15,891 bases of DNA, taken from contig UROI01000023.1 of the NCBI GenBank assembly GCA_900549325.1, forward strand, positions 1 to 15,891, given 5' to 3'. Below, one piece after another: positions 13,786 to 15,891 of the stretch (within the stretch, counting starts at the first letter, position 1; every line of letters begins with the position of its first letter). Made by a program: the position numbers and the translations under genes. The notes beneath the pieces are model-generated. The model was given only the letters and a program-made list of their open reading frames with translations, was not told the DNA's origin and did no database searches. This DNA comes from an uncultured Mycoplasmatota bacterium (GTDB taxonomy: Bacteria > Bacillota_I > Bacilli_A > RF39 > UBA660).

Positions 13786-15183
13786 ATGAAAAAGAAAATA
13801 AACATCATATATTTACTATTTATGCTATTTTTAATACTCTTAAATTATATTACAAATAATAGTAATATCCTAATCTTAGTACTAAGTTCTAGTCTCAGTA
13901 TATTACTATACAATACCTTTTCAGAATTAAATATAAATAGTACTCTAGAGAAATATAAAAATAAATACAAAGTATATAAGATAATAATTTTATTTATTAG
14001 TTTAATATTTATAATATTTTCAGCCTTATCATTCCTACTTGGAGGTATTATGCCTATTAAAGGTTTAAATATAATAAATATTCTTGGAGTACTATTTGCT
14101 CTAACAATAATGATAATCAAGATAACTAGTATATATCTAGAATATATTAAATATAAAAAACTAGGTAATAAACTCTTTAATATTTATCTGTTATTATTAC
14201 TATTAGTTACTGCTATAACAAGTATACTTCTATATCAAGTATTTAAATTAAATGATTATATCAAAGTATTATTACTATACTCAGTAAATATTATAATATT
14301 TATTATCATAATGCTACTATTATATATCTTTATACTAAGAAAAAATAATATAAAAGTTAGAGAAAAATATAATTATAAAGAAATAATTAAAAATATATTT
14401 AATATAAATAAAAGTATAACTATCTATAATCTTATTAAAGAAAGTTATCTATATACTTCAATAATAATACTATATTATATTCTAATTAATAAATATAATT
14501 ATAGTTATGAAAATACTAGTCTAACGATAATTAATGTATACTTCTATGGTATCTATTTTATAAAATATATTAGTTATATATTAAATAAACATCTTGAAGT
14601 AACTAGTACAAATTTTAGTAGTCAAATAATAAAAATATCAAATTATTTAATTAGTTTAACAATACTTTTAATGGTAATATCTGGTCCAATATGTAAATTA
14701 TTATTTAATAACAATAACTTTTTATTTGATTTAATAATATTATTATTCTTTAATACACTATATAATTATGTAATGGAAACAAGTATAAATACTACAAATA
14801 ATAAAATAAATAAGATATCTTTACTAAGTGGTCTAATAGTAAAATTAGTATTTGAAATACCACTTATTAATGCTAGTTATCGTATGGGGAGTAGTCTATA
14901 CTTTGGAGATATATTATCTATTATAATAGGTATGACTACTAGTATAATTATCAGTTTAATATTTATAAATAAAAAACTAAAAATAAATATTTTAGATAGT
15001 TTCAGTAGTATTTTAAATATTATTTATGAAAATATAATATTATGCTTAATATTGGTATTATTTACTTTAATAGTAAAAGTAGAAAACACTAGTTTATTAA
15101 GTAGTATTTTAGTAATAATATTCTATATATTTATTACAATATTATTTTACATAGTAAAAAAAATACTAAAGAAAAAAGTGTGA
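13786..15183 (+). CDS. polytopic membrane protein, possible MOP-superfamily flippase
   Basis: The 465-residue protein is almost entirely hydrophobic, with roughly 12-14 membrane segments and a short Lys-rich loop near residues 185-210. Ile, Leu and Asn dominate, partly because of extreme AT content. The C-terminal half, with SGLIVKLVFEIPLI, a small glycine segment (YFGDILSIIIG) and a Lys-containing cytoplasmic end (FINKKLKI), resembles the SpoVB/MurJ/Wzx group of lipid-linked saccharide flippases. The N-terminal half is too diverged to judge. If the assignment is right, SpoVB-like activity (peptidoglycan precursor export for spore cortex) would fit the nearby sporulation genes, but this is speculative. 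Stop is TGA, inside the loop of a terminator hairpin, so TGA is a real stop codon here. The start follows AGGTGAG at unusually close spacing. Confidence 0.75.
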   Translation: MKKKINIIYLLFMLFLILLNYITNNSNILILVLSSSLSILLYNTFSELNINSTLEKYKNKYKVYKIIILFISLIFIIFSALSFLLGGIMPIKGLNIINILGVLFALTIMIIKITSIYLEYIKYKKLGNKLFNIYLLLLLLVTAITSILLYQVFKLNDYIKVLLLYSVNIIIFIIIMLLLYIFILRKNNIKVREKYNYKEIIKNIFNINKSITIYNLIKESYLYTSIIILYYILINKYNYSYENTSLTIINVYFYGIYFIKYISYILNKHLEVTSTNFSSQIIKISNYLISLTILLMVISGPICKLLFNNNNFLFDLIILLFFNTLYNYVMETSINTTNNKINKISLLSGLIVKLVFEIPLINASYRMGSSLYFGDILSIIIGMTTSIIISLIFINKKLKINILDSFSSILNIIYENIILCLILVLFTLIVKVENTSLLSSILVIIFYIFITILFYIVKKILKKKV

Positions 15184-15203
15184 GTTTATTGCACTTTTTT
15201 TTA
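15172..15203 (+). terminator. terminator with the TGA stop in its loop
   Basis: AAAAAAGTG (15172-15180) and CACTTTTTT (15192-15200) form a perfect 9-bp stem with an 11-nt loop that contains the TGA stop codon; the T-tract continues to 15202. The stem 5' arm encodes the last Lys-Lys-Val codons of the membrane protein. Confidence 0.85.
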
Positions 15204-15217
15204 TATTATGATATCAT
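15189..15217 (+). promoter_or_regulatory. candidate promoter of the last gene
   Basis: TTGCAC at 15189-15194, overlapping the loop and 3' arm of the terminator, a 17-nt spacer, and TATCAT at 15212-15217 (5 of 6). It is the same arrangement as the promoters of the A/P array. Confidence 0.6.
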
Positions 15218-15246
15218 TGTATTAGTAGAAAAGTAAGGTGAATATA

Positions 15247-15891
15247 GTGAAAAAAAGCAAACTATTTATGATTATTTCTTTAGGAGTATTAGTAGTATGC
15301 ATAGTAGGCAGTACCTATGCTTTATATAGTATGGTATTATCTAAGAATGTAGGAGTAAATTCAACTACTCATGGACTAGCATATTATATTAATTATGTTA
15401 AAGGTACTGATATAACTTCAAGTACTTTGAGTCCTAGTACTACTTATGAAGGTGGAGCAAGTAGTAATATCGAGTTTTGGAAGAAGGATGACTCTTATGA
15501 TATATATGGTAAAATAGAATTAACTGTTAATACTATAGGTACTAATTTAAAAAATAGTGCTGCTCTTAAATATGCTGTAGTAAATAATGGTAAGGTACTA
15601 AAACAAGGATCTTTAAAAGGTACTACATCTGGTTCAAAAATAACAATATTAAAAAATCTATATCTAGAGCAAACTAAACAAATATATACAGTATATGTAT
15701 GGCTTGATAATAGTGAAGAACTAGGTAACATATCTAATGAATCTCTTAGTATATCAGTAGATTGTACTGCTAGTCTTCAAAAAGAACCAACAGCAGCAGA
15801 TACTATTATTAATTTATATACTAGAGCCTCAAAAACAACAGTAACAAATAATAGTATTACATATAATACAGCACCTTCAGTATCACTTATG
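15247..15891 (+). CDS. exported protein with SipW-type N-terminus, 3' partial
   Basis: An open frame of 215 codons runs from a GTG at 15247 to the window edge. AAGGTG at 15235-15240 supports the GTG; the next ATG (15268) would cut the basic start of the signal. The N-terminus MKKSKLFMIISLGVLVVCIV leads into GSTYALYS, a SipW-type cleavage region. The following segment VGVNSTTHGLAYYINYVKGT resembles the equivalent part of the exported protein at 12876. A beta-rich Ser/Thr-rich domain extends to about residue 180 and contains SISVDCTASLQ. A second region begins near residue 185 (PTAADTIINLYTRASKTTV) and continues beyond the window, so the full protein is larger. Secreted or surface location is likely; function is not recognised. 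Confidence 0.85.
   Translation, partial: MKKSKLFMIISLGVLVVCIVGSTYALYSMVLSKNVGVNSTTHGLAYYINYVKGTDITSSTLSPSTTYEGGASSNIEFWKKDDSYDIYGKIELTVNTIGTNLKNSAALKYAVVNNGKVLKQGSLKGTTSGSKITILKNLYLEQTKQIYTVYVWLDNSEELGNISNESLSISVDCTASLQKEPTAADTIINLYTRASKTTVTNNSITYNTAPSVSLM

Noticed and set aside
15181..15229. TGA read as Trp (Mycoplasma-type code), extending the membrane protein
   Set aside because: The TGA lies in the loop of a perfect terminator hairpin with a T-tract, and Trp is encoded by TGG throughout the other genes.
15495..15731. Minus-strand ORF of 78 codons near the right edge
   Set aside because: It is antisense to the well-supported partial gene starting at 15247 and has no start signals.

Overview
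The window looks like a very AT-rich, spore-forming Gram-positive bacterium of the Bacillota, most likely an uncultured, probably gut-associated member of the Bacilli. The reasons are the strong A/T bias, the dominance of AGA arginine codons with a matching tRNA-Arg(UCU), BspA-type surface repeats, good sigma-A style promoters, and homologues of the sporulation proteins SpoIIIAH, GerE and GerM. TGA works as a stop codon (15181-15183, inside the terminator hairpin of its gene), so the standard bacterial code applies rather than the Mycoplasma code. All recognised protein genes lie on the + strand; the only minus-strand gene is the tRNA.

Layout. 1-1358: 3' end of a BspA-like surface protein made of about 15 leucine-rich 26-residue repeats. 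1359-1542: two tandem AT-rich hairpins and a strong promoter for an unrecognised 126-residue protein (1543-1923). 1997-4177: primosomal helicase PriA. 4250-10900: a repeated array in the order A1-P1-A2-P2-A3. A is a family of small membrane-anchored proteins of 137-147 residues. P is a pair of large (834 and 876 residue) cysteine-rich surface proteins with a type IV prepilin-type leader. P1 and P2 share their first 634 residues, including 1763 bp of perfect nucleotide identity, and then carry unrelated C-terminal modules. 10966-12794: three sporulation genes, spoIIIAH-like, gerE and gerM. 12876-13511: an exported protein with a SipW-type N-terminus. 13597-13673: tRNA-Arg on the minus strand. 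13786-15183: a polytopic membrane protein, possibly a MOP-superfamily flippase. 15247-15891: a second SipW-type exported protein, cut by the window edge.

The genes form short transcription units with very compact punctuation. Terminator hairpins often overlap stop codons, and in five junctions the 3' arm of the hairpin also supplies the -35 box (mostly TTGCTC) of the next promoter, exactly 17 nt before its -10 box. This terminator-promoter cassette has been copied along with the A/P array. The SpoIIIAH/GerE/GerM block shows sporulation-type promoter candidates ahead of gerE and gerM instead of clear sigma-A sites.

No stretch over 300 bases lacks a gene. The longest gap between protein genes (13512-13785) holds two terminators, the tRNA and two promoters. 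No transposase, CRISPR array, phage gene or origin was seen. The strongest candidate for something undescribed is the A/P array: constant pilin-like stalks with exchanged tips, interleaved with small partner proteins.
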